Shown: positions 1 through 5,395 of the stretch, one piece after another
Position numbering within the stretch: the first letter of the stretch is position 1
Layout: every line of letters starts with the position of its first letter
Origin: Caryophanales bacterium
GTDB lineage: Bacteria > Bacillota_I > Bacilli_A > RFN20 > CAG-826
Assembly: GCA_016280685.1 (NCBI GenBank)
Contig: JAEEHE010000070.1
Location: 1-5,395 of the forward strand
Direction: 5' to 3'
DNA length: 5,395 bases
The notes under the pieces: generated by a model
The model's input: only the letters and a program-made list of their open reading frames with translations
Told to the model about the DNA's origin: nothing
Database searches by the model: none
Made by a program: the position numbers and the translations under genes

Positions 1-17
1 CCCAGCCACCCCAGCCA
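1..17 (+). tRNA. tRNA-Gln, 3' end only (probable)
   Basis: This is the tail of a tRNA cut by the window edge. CCA lies at 15-17 with G14 as discriminator base. Bases 7-13 (CACCCCA) would be the 3' acceptor strand, implying a 5' end of TGGGGTG, and bases 2-6 (CCAGC) would be the 3' half of the T stem. A TGGGG-type acceptor stem with a G discriminator is characteristic of bacterial tRNA-Gln, and only 3 bases separate it from the following tRNA-Lys, as in processed tRNA clusters. The anticodon lies outside the window, so the identity is inferred from the acceptor stem alone. Confidence 0.65.
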
Positions 18-20
18 ATT

Positions 21-96
21 CACTCTCTAGCTCAGTCGGTAGAGCACTTGACTTTTAATCAAGGGGTCCGGAGTTCGAATCTCCGGAGAGTGACCA
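21..96 (+). tRNA. tRNA-Lys (anticodon TTT)
   Basis: This is a complete 76-base cloverleaf with an encoded CCA end. The acceptor stem 21-27 (CACTCTC) pairs perfectly with 86-92 (GAGAGTG); the discriminator is A93 and CCA is 94-96. The D stem is GCTC/GAGC (30-33 with 42-45). The anticodon stem CTTGA (47-51) pairs with TCAAG (59-63), with loop CTTTTAA and anticodon TTT at 54-56. The T stem CGGAG (69-73) pairs with CTCCG (81-85) around loop TTCGAAT. It decodes AAA and AAG. It sits between the tRNA-Gln remnant (3-base gap) and tRNA-Leu (7-base gap), so it is almost certainly processed from a shared transcript whose promoter is upstream of the window. Confidence 0.98.
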
Positions 97-103
97 AACA
101 AAT

Positions 104-190
104 GCCCAGGTGGCGGAACAGGTAGACGCACAGGACTTAAAATCCTGCGGTAGCGATACCGTACCGGTTCGATTCCGGTCCCGGGCACCA
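104..190 (+). tRNA. tRNA-Leu (anticodon TAA)
   Basis: This is a complete class II (long variable arm) tRNA with encoded CCA at 188-190 and discriminator A187. The anticodon stem CAGGA (131-135) pairs with TCCTG (143-147), and the anticodon is TAA at 138-140, decoding TTA/TTG; TTA is the commonest leucine codon in the neighbouring genes. The D stem is GCG/CGC (113-115 with 127-129). The variable arm is a 5-bp hairpin, 148-161, capped by a GCGA tetraloop of the GNRA type. The T stem ACCGG (163-167) pairs with CCGGT (175-179). The acceptor stem 104-110 with 180-186 has one defect: A108 faces C182 (the 5-68 pair), an A-C mismatch flanked by good pairs. All other conserved elements are present, so it is probably functional. 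Confidence 0.97.
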
Positions 191-201
191 ACTCAAAAAT
201 T

Positions 202-227
202 ACTGACAAGTATTTGTCAGTTTTTTT
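202..227 (+). terminator. Intrinsic terminator of the tRNA cluster
   Basis: An 8-bp perfect stem, ACTGACAA (202-209) with TTGTCAGT (214-221), encloses a 4-base loop and runs into seven T residues (221-227). It starts 12 bases after the tRNA-Leu CCA end and should stop the tRNA transcript before the membrane protein gene that begins at 256. An A run at 195-199 could extend the stem by pairing with the T tract, making it partly bidirectional, but no converging gene is present. Confidence 0.93.
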
Positions 228-255
228 GTTATTTCAAGAGTGATATTATTAGCAT

Positions 256-3030
256 ATGAAAAAGAACCTGAATCTCATTAAAGAAGTAGGATTCATCGTA
301 TTATCTTTTATTGTTCCTTTCATACTTTTAATCATTTTATTTAACGCGAATGGTTTTGCTTTAAATGGTTATAAAGGAAACACGATTATGATGATCGATA
401 TGCAGAGTGAATACATCGCTTATATACGTGACCTAAAGCATATCTTAACCACCGGTGGTTCTTTGATTTATACGACAGAAAAAGTTTTCGGTGGAGATTA
501 TTTATCCATTTTCACTTTCTATTTATCTTCCCCATTCAATTTCTTTGTCATCTTCTTTAAGGATGAAGCGATACCACTATTCTTTTTATGGTCATCTATT
601 TTAAAGATGGCTTTTGCGAGTTTGAATTTCTATCTCTTTACGAGATTTACCTCTAAGTTTACCTATCAGAAGATTATCTTCGCTTTAGGTTATGGTTTTA
701 TCTCTTATTCCTTTATTTATATATCTAATTATATGTGGCTCGACGGAGTGATGATTCTCCCGTTAGCGACATTAGGATTACATTTTATCAAAGAGAAGAA
801 ACACTACTGGTTATATCCTCTTGCTTTAGCGTATTCTTTAATGACTTCATGGTATATCGGATTTATGATTTGTGTCTTTATGGTCATCTATTTCCTCTAT
901 CTATTTATCGCTAAATTTGAGAAAAATGATGGGGAATGGTACAAATTTATCATTAGATTTGCGGTTTTTTCCTTAATCGGTGGATTAATAGCGTCCGCTT
1001 ATTGGTTAACTGCTTTTATCCATTTAAGTGGAACGAAAGGATTTATGGAATTACCGAAGAATAAATGGTATTCCTTATCGATGTTAATATCGGGGTTCTT
1101 AGAAAATAATTACACAGATGTTACTTTAATCACTCAATATAATTCTTATATCTCGATGTTTGTCGGTATCGTCCCATTAGTGTTCGCGATCACCTTCTTC
1201 TTTAATAAAGAATTTAAATGGCAAGATCGCTTAGCGATGTTAGGTGTAGTTCTCATCTATCTCCTCTTCTCCCTCAATAGTGTCGCTACTGCACTACTAC
1301 ATGGTGGTAAAGAACCGACATGGTTCCCGGGAAGATATTCTTTCATCATCGGATTTATCGTATGTTTAATCGCTTCGCGCAGTCTAGATGAAGCCCATAA
1401 ATTACATCCTTTGTATTATTTGGCCCCACTACTCATCGGAGTGATTAGCTTCTTTATCATCACTAAGACTAAGCATAGTGTGAGATTAGAATATTACCCC
1501 GTCAGCGCACCTTCTGCGATTATGTATTTCGTGACGATATTATTTGGTTTAATAATCTCTATTGTCTATCACTTACATCTCGGTAAATACGATGAGAAGA
1601 TTAAAAGATATCTCCCTTATGCTTTACCACTACTAGTCATTGTCCAGTCCATATCTATCTACCGCGGAGGAGATAATGTTTTAAGAAACACTAAAAATGG
1701 TCATAGTTATCAAAGCTATGAAACTTATCAAAAAGATCATGCTTATTCTTCTTCTTTTGATTTAATCAAGAAATATGAAAAGGATAATGATAATAATCCA
1801 TTCAATAGAATGGAAGCGACATTCAATAGACCTGGTAATTATAATCAAATCGATAATAATCCGATGTTTTATTCCTATTCTGGATTATCTAATTTCTCTT
1901 CTTCTAGTAAGAAAGATGTGGAATCATATATGTCAAAAATCGGCTTCCACTACAACAATTTCTTCTCTAAATATGACGGTGGTTCTACCTATGCGATCAA
2001 TTCTTTCTTAGGGATTAAATATTTATTAGAAGATAAAAATAATAGAGAGAATATTCATCCTTATTTCTTGGACTATAACACTTTTGAAAAGCTGGAATTA
2101 GAAGACAGCAATAATGTCTCATTCTATAAGAATAACAAAGCTTTAAACTTAGGATTCTTAAGCGATAAATCTAATAGTTATTTCATCAATGAAGGAAGAA
2201 CTTCCGAAAGCGGAAATACTTATTGGTTTGATCATTTTGAATATCAAAATTCAATGTTTAAAACCATGAATAAAGAAATCAATCAAGATATCTTCTATCC
2301 CTTAGAGATGGTATCTATAAGTACGTCTTTAGAATATGATGTCGATGAATTCGGTATCTATACATATAAGAATGTCAAAAAAGGTAATATCATCCGTATT
2401 AGCTATAAGACTCCTGATGAGGGAATTAATTATCCTTTATATTTCTCCGAGAAGAATTATAAAGCGGATATGTATTTCACCTTAGATGGGAAAAATATGC
2501 CAATCAATACCTATTGGAACAAAGGCATCTTCTCCTTTAAAGACACTAATAATCATAATCACACTTTACAAATATCATTCTCTAAAGATTTTGATTCCAT
2601 TACTTTAAGACCAGAACTTTATTATGAAAATTTAGATATTTTAAATAATTATCTTAATAAAGAAAAAGAGGAAGAATTTATTGTTGATAAGATCAATAAT
2701 TCCCTCACAAAAAAATCCTTTAGTGGGCATATCGAATTAAAAGAAAAACACGATAAAGATTTGATATTTACCTTACCAAATGAAAAGGGTATCAGCGTTT
2801 ATATAGACGGCAAAAAAGCCAGTATTAACACGAAATATAATATATTTACTGGTGTTGATATCTCTTCTTTAGAAGTGGGTAGACATAAGATTACTATAGA
2901 ATATCAAGATAAAGGATTAACACTATCACTACCGATTACTATCATCACTACATTAGGCTTACCACCATTAGTGATTTTCTATAACAGATTAGAAAAAATG
3001 ATATTTAAAAGGAAGAAGGAAGAAAAATAA
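256..3030 (+). CDS. yfhO: YfhO-family polytopic membrane protein, probable GT-C-type glycosyltransferase
   Basis: The 924-residue product resembles bacterial YfhO proteins (about 860 residues in Bacillus), which are needed for glycosylation of lipoteichoic or wall teichoic acid from a lipid-linked sugar outside the membrane. A signal-anchor-like helix (residues 11-30) is followed by an extracytoplasmic loop with D48 (MIDMQSEY) and D81 (FGGDYL); GT-C enzymes carry a catalytic Asp in this loop, so D48 is my candidate. Hydrophobic segments continue to about residue 468, including the family-like NRY/GRYSF segment FPGRYSFIIGF (357-367). Residues 470-885 are a hydrophilic Asn/Lys/Tyr-rich domain with YfhO-like SGLSNFSSS (542-550) and FLGIKYLL (584-591). 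A last helix (about 889-908) is followed by a basic tail. An in-frame TAG at 250 excludes an earlier start. The best Shine-Dalgarno, AAGAG at 236-240, lies 15 bases from the ATG, which is unusually far. The sugar and acceptor are unknown. Confidence 0.88.
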   Translation: MKKNLNLIKEVGFIVLSFIVPFILLIILFNANGFALNGYKGNTIMMIDMQSEYIAYIRDLKHILTTGGSLIYTTEKVFGGDYLSIFTFYLSSPFNFFVIFFKDEAIPLFFLWSSILKMAFASLNFYLFTRFTSKFTYQKIIFALGYGFISYSFIYISNYMWLDGVMILPLATLGLHFIKEKKHYWLYPLALAYSLMTSWYIGFMICVFMVIYFLYLFIAKFEKNDGEWYKFIIRFAVFSLIGGLIASAYWLTAFIHLSGTKGFMELPKNKWYSLSMLISGFLENNYTDVTLITQYNSYISMFVGIVPLVFAITFFFNKEFKWQDRLAMLGVVLIYLLFSLNSVATALLHGGKEPTWFPGRYSFIIGFIVCLIASRSLDEAHKLHPLYYLAPLLIGVISFFIITKTKHSVRLEYYPVSAPSAIMYFVTILFGLIISIVYHLHLGKYDEKIKRYLPYALPLLVIVQSISIYRGGDNVLRNTKNGHSYQSYETYQKDHAYSSSFDLIKKYEKDNDNNPFNRMEATFNRPGNYNQIDNNPMFYSYSGLSNFSSSSKKDVESYMSKIGFHYNNFFSKYDGGSTYAINSFLGIKYLLEDKNNRENIHPYFLDYNTFEKLELEDSNNVSFYKNNKALNLGFLSDKSNSYFINEGRTSESGNTYWFDHFEYQNSMFKTMNKEINQDIFYPLEMVSISTSLEYDVDEFGIYTYKNVKKGNIIRISYKTPDEGINYPLYFSEKNYKADMYFTLDGKNMPINTYWNKGIFSFKDTNNHNHTLQISFSKDFDSITLRPELYYENLDILNNYLNKEKEEEFIVDKINNSLTKKSFSGHIELKEKHDKDLIFTLPNEKGISVYIDGKKASINTKYNIFTGVDISSLEVGRHKITIEYQDKGLTLSLPITIITTLGLPPLVIFYNRLEKMIFKRKKEEK

Positions 3031-3047
3031 CACTATTTTTATTTTTT
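3023..3047 (+). terminator. Weak A/T-only hairpin with T tract after yfhO (possible attenuator)
   Basis: AAAAATA (3023-3029) and TATTTTT (3034-3040) form a perfect 7-bp inverted repeat around loop ACAC, overlapping the yfhO stop codon, and six more T residues follow at 3042-3047. The stem has no G-C pair, so it would be a poor terminator at best. It may only lower transcription into the lipid kinase gene, or mean nothing in such AT-rich sequence. Confidence 0.25.
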
Positions 3048-3070
3048 AAATAAAGTTATATTTATATAAA

Positions 3071-3075
3071 AGAGG
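3071..3075 (+). promoter_or_regulatory. Shine-Dalgarno site of the lipid kinase gene
   Basis: AGAGG lies 9 bases before the ATG at 3085. It is the clearest ribosome binding site in the window and fixes that start; the other three protein genes have weak, distant or absent sites. Confidence 0.8.
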
Positions 3076-3084
3076 TTATATCAA

Positions 3085-4011
3085 ATGAAACATTTAATCG
3101 TTGTTAACGGTGCTGCGGGTAGTTTTACACCTTCTTTTGAAGAAGAAATCAATAAAGCTTTCCAAGGCCAAGATTTTGAAATCTACAAAACAGAAGGCCC
3201 ACGCGCGGTCATTCCTTTCTTAAAGAATTATCTTAAGAAACACGAAAAAGAAACCGTCAGAGTTTACGCTTGTGGCGGAGATGGCACCGTCCATGAAGTC
3301 GCTAACGGATTAGTCGGTGCAAAGAATGCGGAATTAGCTATTTACCCAATGGGTACCGGTAATGACTTCGCCAAGATTTATGGTGGCAAAGAAGTCTTAC
3401 AAAATTTACCAGGCCTTATTAATGGTAAAGCCCATCCAATCGATTTAAGCAAAATTTCCAGTTCTTCTTTAAAAGAAGATTTATATTCCATCAATGTCAT
3501 CAACTTCGGTTTCGACGCTATCGTCGGTGCGATGGGTAACTATTATAAAGATCATGGTTTACCAGAAGAAGCCGTCAAGAAAGGCATGGGTCCTTATGAC
3601 TACGCTTTAAAACATGATGCTATGAAACATGGTCGTTTCAACGATATCGAAGTCATCGCTGATGGTGAAAAATTAAACGAAAAACAATTATTACTCTGTA
3701 CCTTAGCCCAAGGTCAATTCGTCGGTGGCAAATTCAAATGCGCCCCTAAGAGCAACAATGCTGATGGTTTAATCGATGTCTGTGTTTTAAAGACCATGAC
3801 ATTCTTAGGTTTAGGTATGATTATCGGTACTTATACCAAAGGCAAACACCTCGATAGAAAGAGAAGAAAAATCGTCTATCGTCAAGCTAAACAAATCCGT
3901 ATGTTTGGTCCTAAAGAATTCGACGTCTGTGTCGATGGCGAAATGATTAAAGGCCAAGACTTCACAGTGGAAGTCGTTCCTAACGCCATTCAAATTGTCT
4001 TACCTGAATAA
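3085..4011 (+). CDS. dagK: Diacylglycerol kinase-family lipid kinase (DagK/DgkB/YegS type)
   Basis: The 308-residue soluble protein has the usual length and motif order of the bacterial DAGK_cat/YegS-LCB5 family, which uses ATP to phosphorylate diacylglycerol to phosphatidic acid at the inner membrane face. The nucleotide loop GGDGT is at residues 64-68 within YACGGDGTVHEVANGL, and MGTGNDFA is at 89-96. The C-terminal lobe has GQFVGGKF (210-217), then AP and ADGLIDV (226-232), and DGE at 284-286, where E286 corresponds to the proposed general base of DgkB. The N-terminal motif reads NGAAGS (8-13) rather than the common NPxSG, a mild divergence. It has a good ribosome binding site and more C-ending codons (ATC, GTC, GCC) than the yfhO gene, suggesting stronger expression. 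PlsC follows after 6 bases, consistent with a phospholipid operon. A role in recycling diacylglycerol from teichoic acid synthesis is likely from family knowledge, but other lipid substrates are possible. Confidence 0.92.
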   Translation: MKHLIVVNGAAGSFTPSFEEEINKAFQGQDFEIYKTEGPRAVIPFLKNYLKKHEKETVRVYACGGDGTVHEVANGLVGAKNAELAIYPMGTGNDFAKIYGGKEVLQNLPGLINGKAHPIDLSKISSSSLKEDLYSINVINFGFDAIVGAMGNYYKDHGLPEEAVKKGMGPYDYALKHDAMKHGRFNDIEVIADGEKLNEKQLLLCTLAQGQFVGGKFKCAPKSNNADGLIDVCVLKTMTFLGLGMIIGTYTKGKHLDRKRRKIVYRQAKQIRMFGPKEFDVCVDGEMIKGQDFTVEVVPNAIQIVLPE

Positions 4012-4017
4012 TTATTT

Positions 4018-4833
4018 ATGTTTTTAGAACTCATCTGCTTTTTATGCGGAGCCGGTCTCGCTATCAGTGGTTCCTTAACGTTTTGGCCAGTGAGAAACTG
4101 GTGGGATTTCTATATCCCTCTCGTTCTTTATATGGCGGGTTGGATTGCTAGTATCGCCCTCATCTTCATCATGGAACTACTCGCTAGTTTAGGGGTGAAA
4201 AAAACTCCATATAGCAAAGTCTCTGGTTGGGCCAGATTCTGGTTTAATGATGGTTTGAGATTCATTATTAATCACGCGCATATTTGGACCAAAGTCACCG
4301 GTGCAGAAAAGGTTCCTCAAAAGCAAAAATTCGTTTTAGTCTGTAACCATAGAAGTAAATTTGATAATTTTATTATCACTAACGAATTTATGAATAGGGA
4401 CATCGCCTTTATCACCAAGAAGGAAAATAACAAGATTCCTATCGCTGGTCGTATGTATAACGGATTATGTTATATCTCCGTAGATAGAGATGATAAGATT
4501 CAATCCTTTGATGCCTTCAAAAGAGCTACCACCTTATTAGCGAATAACACCGTCGCTATCGGGGTCTTCCCAGAAGGAAAAAGACAATGTGAGAAAACCA
4601 TTGGTGAATTCCATGAAGGACCATTCAACATCGCCATTCATTCCAAAGTACCACTAGTGGTGGCTACGGTTAAAAATACCGACTTAGTGCATAAGCGTTG
4701 GCCATGGCGGGCAACATCCATAAAACTCGATATCATCGCTTGTCTAAATTATGATGACTATTCTGGTGAAACCGCGAAAGCGCTCGCGGATAGAGTCCAT
4801 CAAATGATGGAAGAACATCTCCAAACTATGTAA
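4018..4833 (+). CDS. plsC: 1-acyl-sn-glycerol-3-phosphate acyltransferase (PlsC family)
   Basis: The 271-residue protein has all four PlsC acyltransferase motifs. Motif I is NHRSKFD (residues 110-116), containing the HX4D catalytic pair H111 and D116. Motif II is around GRMYNGLCYISVDR (144-157). Motif III is FPEGKR (184-189), with Lys where Thr is usual. Motif IV is VPLVV (211-215). Two hydrophobic segments at about 1-21 and 32-57 anchor the enzyme. The reaction would acylate lysophosphatidic acid to phosphatidic acid, the same product as the kinase encoded 6 bases upstream. No Shine-Dalgarno is visible before the ATG: the sequence between and around the upstream TAA is A/T-rich with no GGAG-like run, so translation probably depends on coupling to the kinase gene. 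The next in-frame ATG (residue 39) would delete the first hydrophobic segment, so 4018 is preferred. A different acyl acceptor within the superfamily cannot be excluded. Confidence 0.92.
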   Translation: MFLELICFLCGAGLAISGSLTFWPVRNWWDFYIPLVLYMAGWIASIALIFIMELLASLGVKKTPYSKVSGWARFWFNDGLRFIINHAHIWTKVTGAEKVPQKQKFVLVCNHRSKFDNFIITNEFMNRDIAFITKKENNKIPIAGRMYNGLCYISVDRDDKIQSFDAFKRATTLLANNTVAIGVFPEGKRQCEKTIGEFHEGPFNIAIHSKVPLVVATVKNTDLVHKRWPWRATSIKLDIIACLNYDDYSGETAKALADRVHQMMEEHLQTM

Positions 4834-4839
4834 TGTAAG

Positions 4840-4865
4840 GGACCTAAAATAATAGGTCCTTTTTT
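4840..4865 (+). terminator. Intrinsic terminator after plsC
   Basis: GGACCTA (4840-4846) pairs perfectly with TAGGTCC (4853-4859) around the 6-base loop AAATAA, followed by six T residues (4860-4865). It begins 6 bases after the plsC stop codon and marks the end of the kinase-acyltransferase transcript. The next gene therefore needs its own promoter. Confidence 0.95.
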
Positions 4866-4866
4866 A

Positions 4867-4895
4867 TTGAATAAAAAATAAATAATGATTATATT
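4867..4895 (+). promoter_or_regulatory. Probable sigma-A-type promoter of the choline-kinase-like gene
   Basis: TTGAAT (4867-4872) matches the -35 consensus TTGACA at four of six positions, and TATATT (4890-4895) matches TATAAT at five of six. They are separated by exactly 17 bases and sit just past the terminator, where a promoter is expected. Transcription would start about 6-8 bases after the -10 box, at or next to the ATG at 4902, implying an mRNA with almost no leader. AT-rich sequence yields such boxes by chance, so the call is moderate. Confidence 0.55.
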
Positions 4896-4901
4896 TATTC
4901 C

Positions 4902-5395
4902 ATGACTAATATCAAGGAACTACTTTCTCATATCTTTAATGATAAAACGACCATTATCGCCCCGTTAATCGGAGGGATGATGAATGAATCATTTATCGTG
5001 GAAAATCACGGCAAAAAGTACGTTTTATATATTTCCACTCCCCAAGCTAACGAAATGGTTGATCGAGTTTTAGAAAAAGAAAATCAAAATCTCGTCTATC
5101 AATTAGGTATTACTAGTAAGAATGTTTATTTTGATATTGATAAAGGAATCAAAGTTAATGAATATATTGAAGGTTCTTCTCTAGATAAAACTGATTCTTT
5201 TGATTATCAAAAAGTCGCTACACTATTAAAGACACTTCATAATTCTAAAACGTTATCAAAAGAGAATTACGAACCTTTTAAAAGATTTATTAATTATGAA
5301 AAACAAGCACAATCATTTAATTATGATTTTGGTAATGATTATAAATTACTAAGAGATGAATTATTCGTTCATCAACAATATTTAGAGAAACAACC
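4902..5395 (+). CDS. Choline/ethanolamine kinase-like (LicA-type) phosphotransferase, 3' end beyond window
   Basis: The frame stays open from ATG 4902 to the window end, giving 164 residues of the N-terminal lobe. The segment GGMMNESFIV (24-33) matches the GGxTNxxY/F nucleotide-loop motif of choline kinase and aminoglycoside-phosphotransferase-fold proteins. KKYVLYI (38-44) is the next beta strand, then LGITSKNVYFD (68-78), GIKVNEYIEG (82-91) and LLKTLHNS (108-115), all in the order seen in LicA. The catalytic HxDxxxxN and Mg-binding residues would lie downstream, so activity cannot be judged. Position 43 is Tyr where relatives usually have Arg or Lys. The likely reaction is ATP-dependent phosphorylation of choline or ethanolamine; thiamine or another small alcohol is possible. 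No Shine-Dalgarno precedes the ATG. TAA at 4872 closes the frame upstream and no ATG, GTG or TTG lies between; a later start would lose the GG motif region, so 4902 is favoured. Confidence 0.75.
   Translation, partial: MTNIKELLSHIFNDKTTIIAPLIGGMMNESFIVENHGKKYVLYISTPQANEMVDRVLEKENQNLVYQLGITSKNVYFDIDKGIKVNEYIEGSSLDKTDSFDYQKVATLLKTLHNSKTLSKENYEPFKRFINYEKQAQSFNYDFGNDYKLLRDELFVHQQYLEKQ

Noticed and set aside
27..209. Minus-strand open frame of 60 codons
   Set aside because: It is the exact antisense of the tRNA-Lys and tRNA-Leu genes and part of the terminator. Such frames (with GTGIEP- and RTPDP-like peptides) are a known kind of spurious protein prediction over tRNAs.
191..255. A riboswitch or T-box between the tRNAs and yfhO
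   Set aside because: After the terminator only 28 bases remain before the ATG, too short for any known riboswitch or T-box, and no T-box or specifier motif is present.
447..460. Perfect 14-base palindrome AACCACCGGTGGTT
   Set aside because: It encodes part of yfhO (residues about 65-68) and stands alone. A palindrome of this length is expected by chance at a rate not far below one per window of this size.
1775..2011. Plus-strand open frame of 78 codons inside yfhO
   Set aside because: It lies wholly within the well-supported yfhO frame, is Ile/Ser-rich low-complexity sequence and has no recognisable domain.
3811..3993. Minus-strand open frame of 60 codons inside the lipid kinase gene
   Set aside because: It is antisense to conserved kinase motifs (including the DGE region), has no ribosome site I can identify and no family resemblance.
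4650..4661. 12-base palindrome ACCACTAGTGGT in plsC
   Set aside because: It lies in coding sequence covering conserved motif IV (VPLVV), is short, and is not repeated at a promoter or operator position.
4971..4986. GGAGGG followed by ATGATGAATG, resembling a strong ribosome site for an internal start of the kinase-like gene
   Set aside because: These bases encode the conserved GGMMN nucleotide-loop motif. Starting there would remove the motif and the first strand, so the resemblance is best explained by the Gly-Gly-Met codons.

Overview
The window looks like a piece of chromosome from an AT-rich, low-GC Gram-positive bacterium (Bacillota, Bacilli-like; Erysipelotrichia or a neighbouring uncultured lineage is my guess). 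The reasons are tRNA genes with encoded CCA ends packed a few bases apart, TTA-dominated leucine codons, TGG (not TGA) for tryptophan, short intergenic gaps, and a YfhO-family membrane protein, which is typical of Bacillota. I see no sign of a mobile element, CRISPR array, phage gene or toxin system.

Layout. Bases 1-190 are the 3' end of a tRNA cluster: the last 17 bases of a probable tRNA-Gln, a complete tRNA-Lys (anticodon TTT) and a complete tRNA-Leu (anticodon TAA). A strong intrinsic terminator follows at 202-227. Next come four protein genes, all on the + strand: a 924-residue YfhO-family membrane protein (256-3030), a 308-residue diacylglycerol-kinase-family lipid kinase (3085-4011), a 271-residue PlsC-type acyltransferase (4018-4833), then a second strong terminator (4840-4865). 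The last gene starts at 4902 and runs off the end; it is the N-terminal 164 residues of a choline/ethanolamine-kinase-like (LicA-type) phosphotransferase. No stretch over 300 bases lacks a gene.

How the genes may work together. The kinase and the acyltransferase are separated by 6 bases and each makes phosphatidic acid, one from diacylglycerol and one from lysophosphatidic acid, so they form a small phospholipid module. YfhO proteins are linked in Bacillus, Listeria and Staphylococcus to glycosylation of teichoic acids outside the membrane, and DgkB-type kinases recycle diacylglycerol released by lipoteichoic acid synthesis. A LicA-like kinase next door would fit phosphocholine or phosphoethanolamine supply. 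A common envelope-lipid theme is therefore plausible, but it is inference from gene order. The window is otherwise mostly ordinary housekeeping sequence. The most unusual points are a promoter placed so that the last gene may have a leaderless mRNA, a Tyr where that kinase family usually has a basic nucleotide-binding residue, and an A-C mismatch in the tRNA-Leu acceptor stem.
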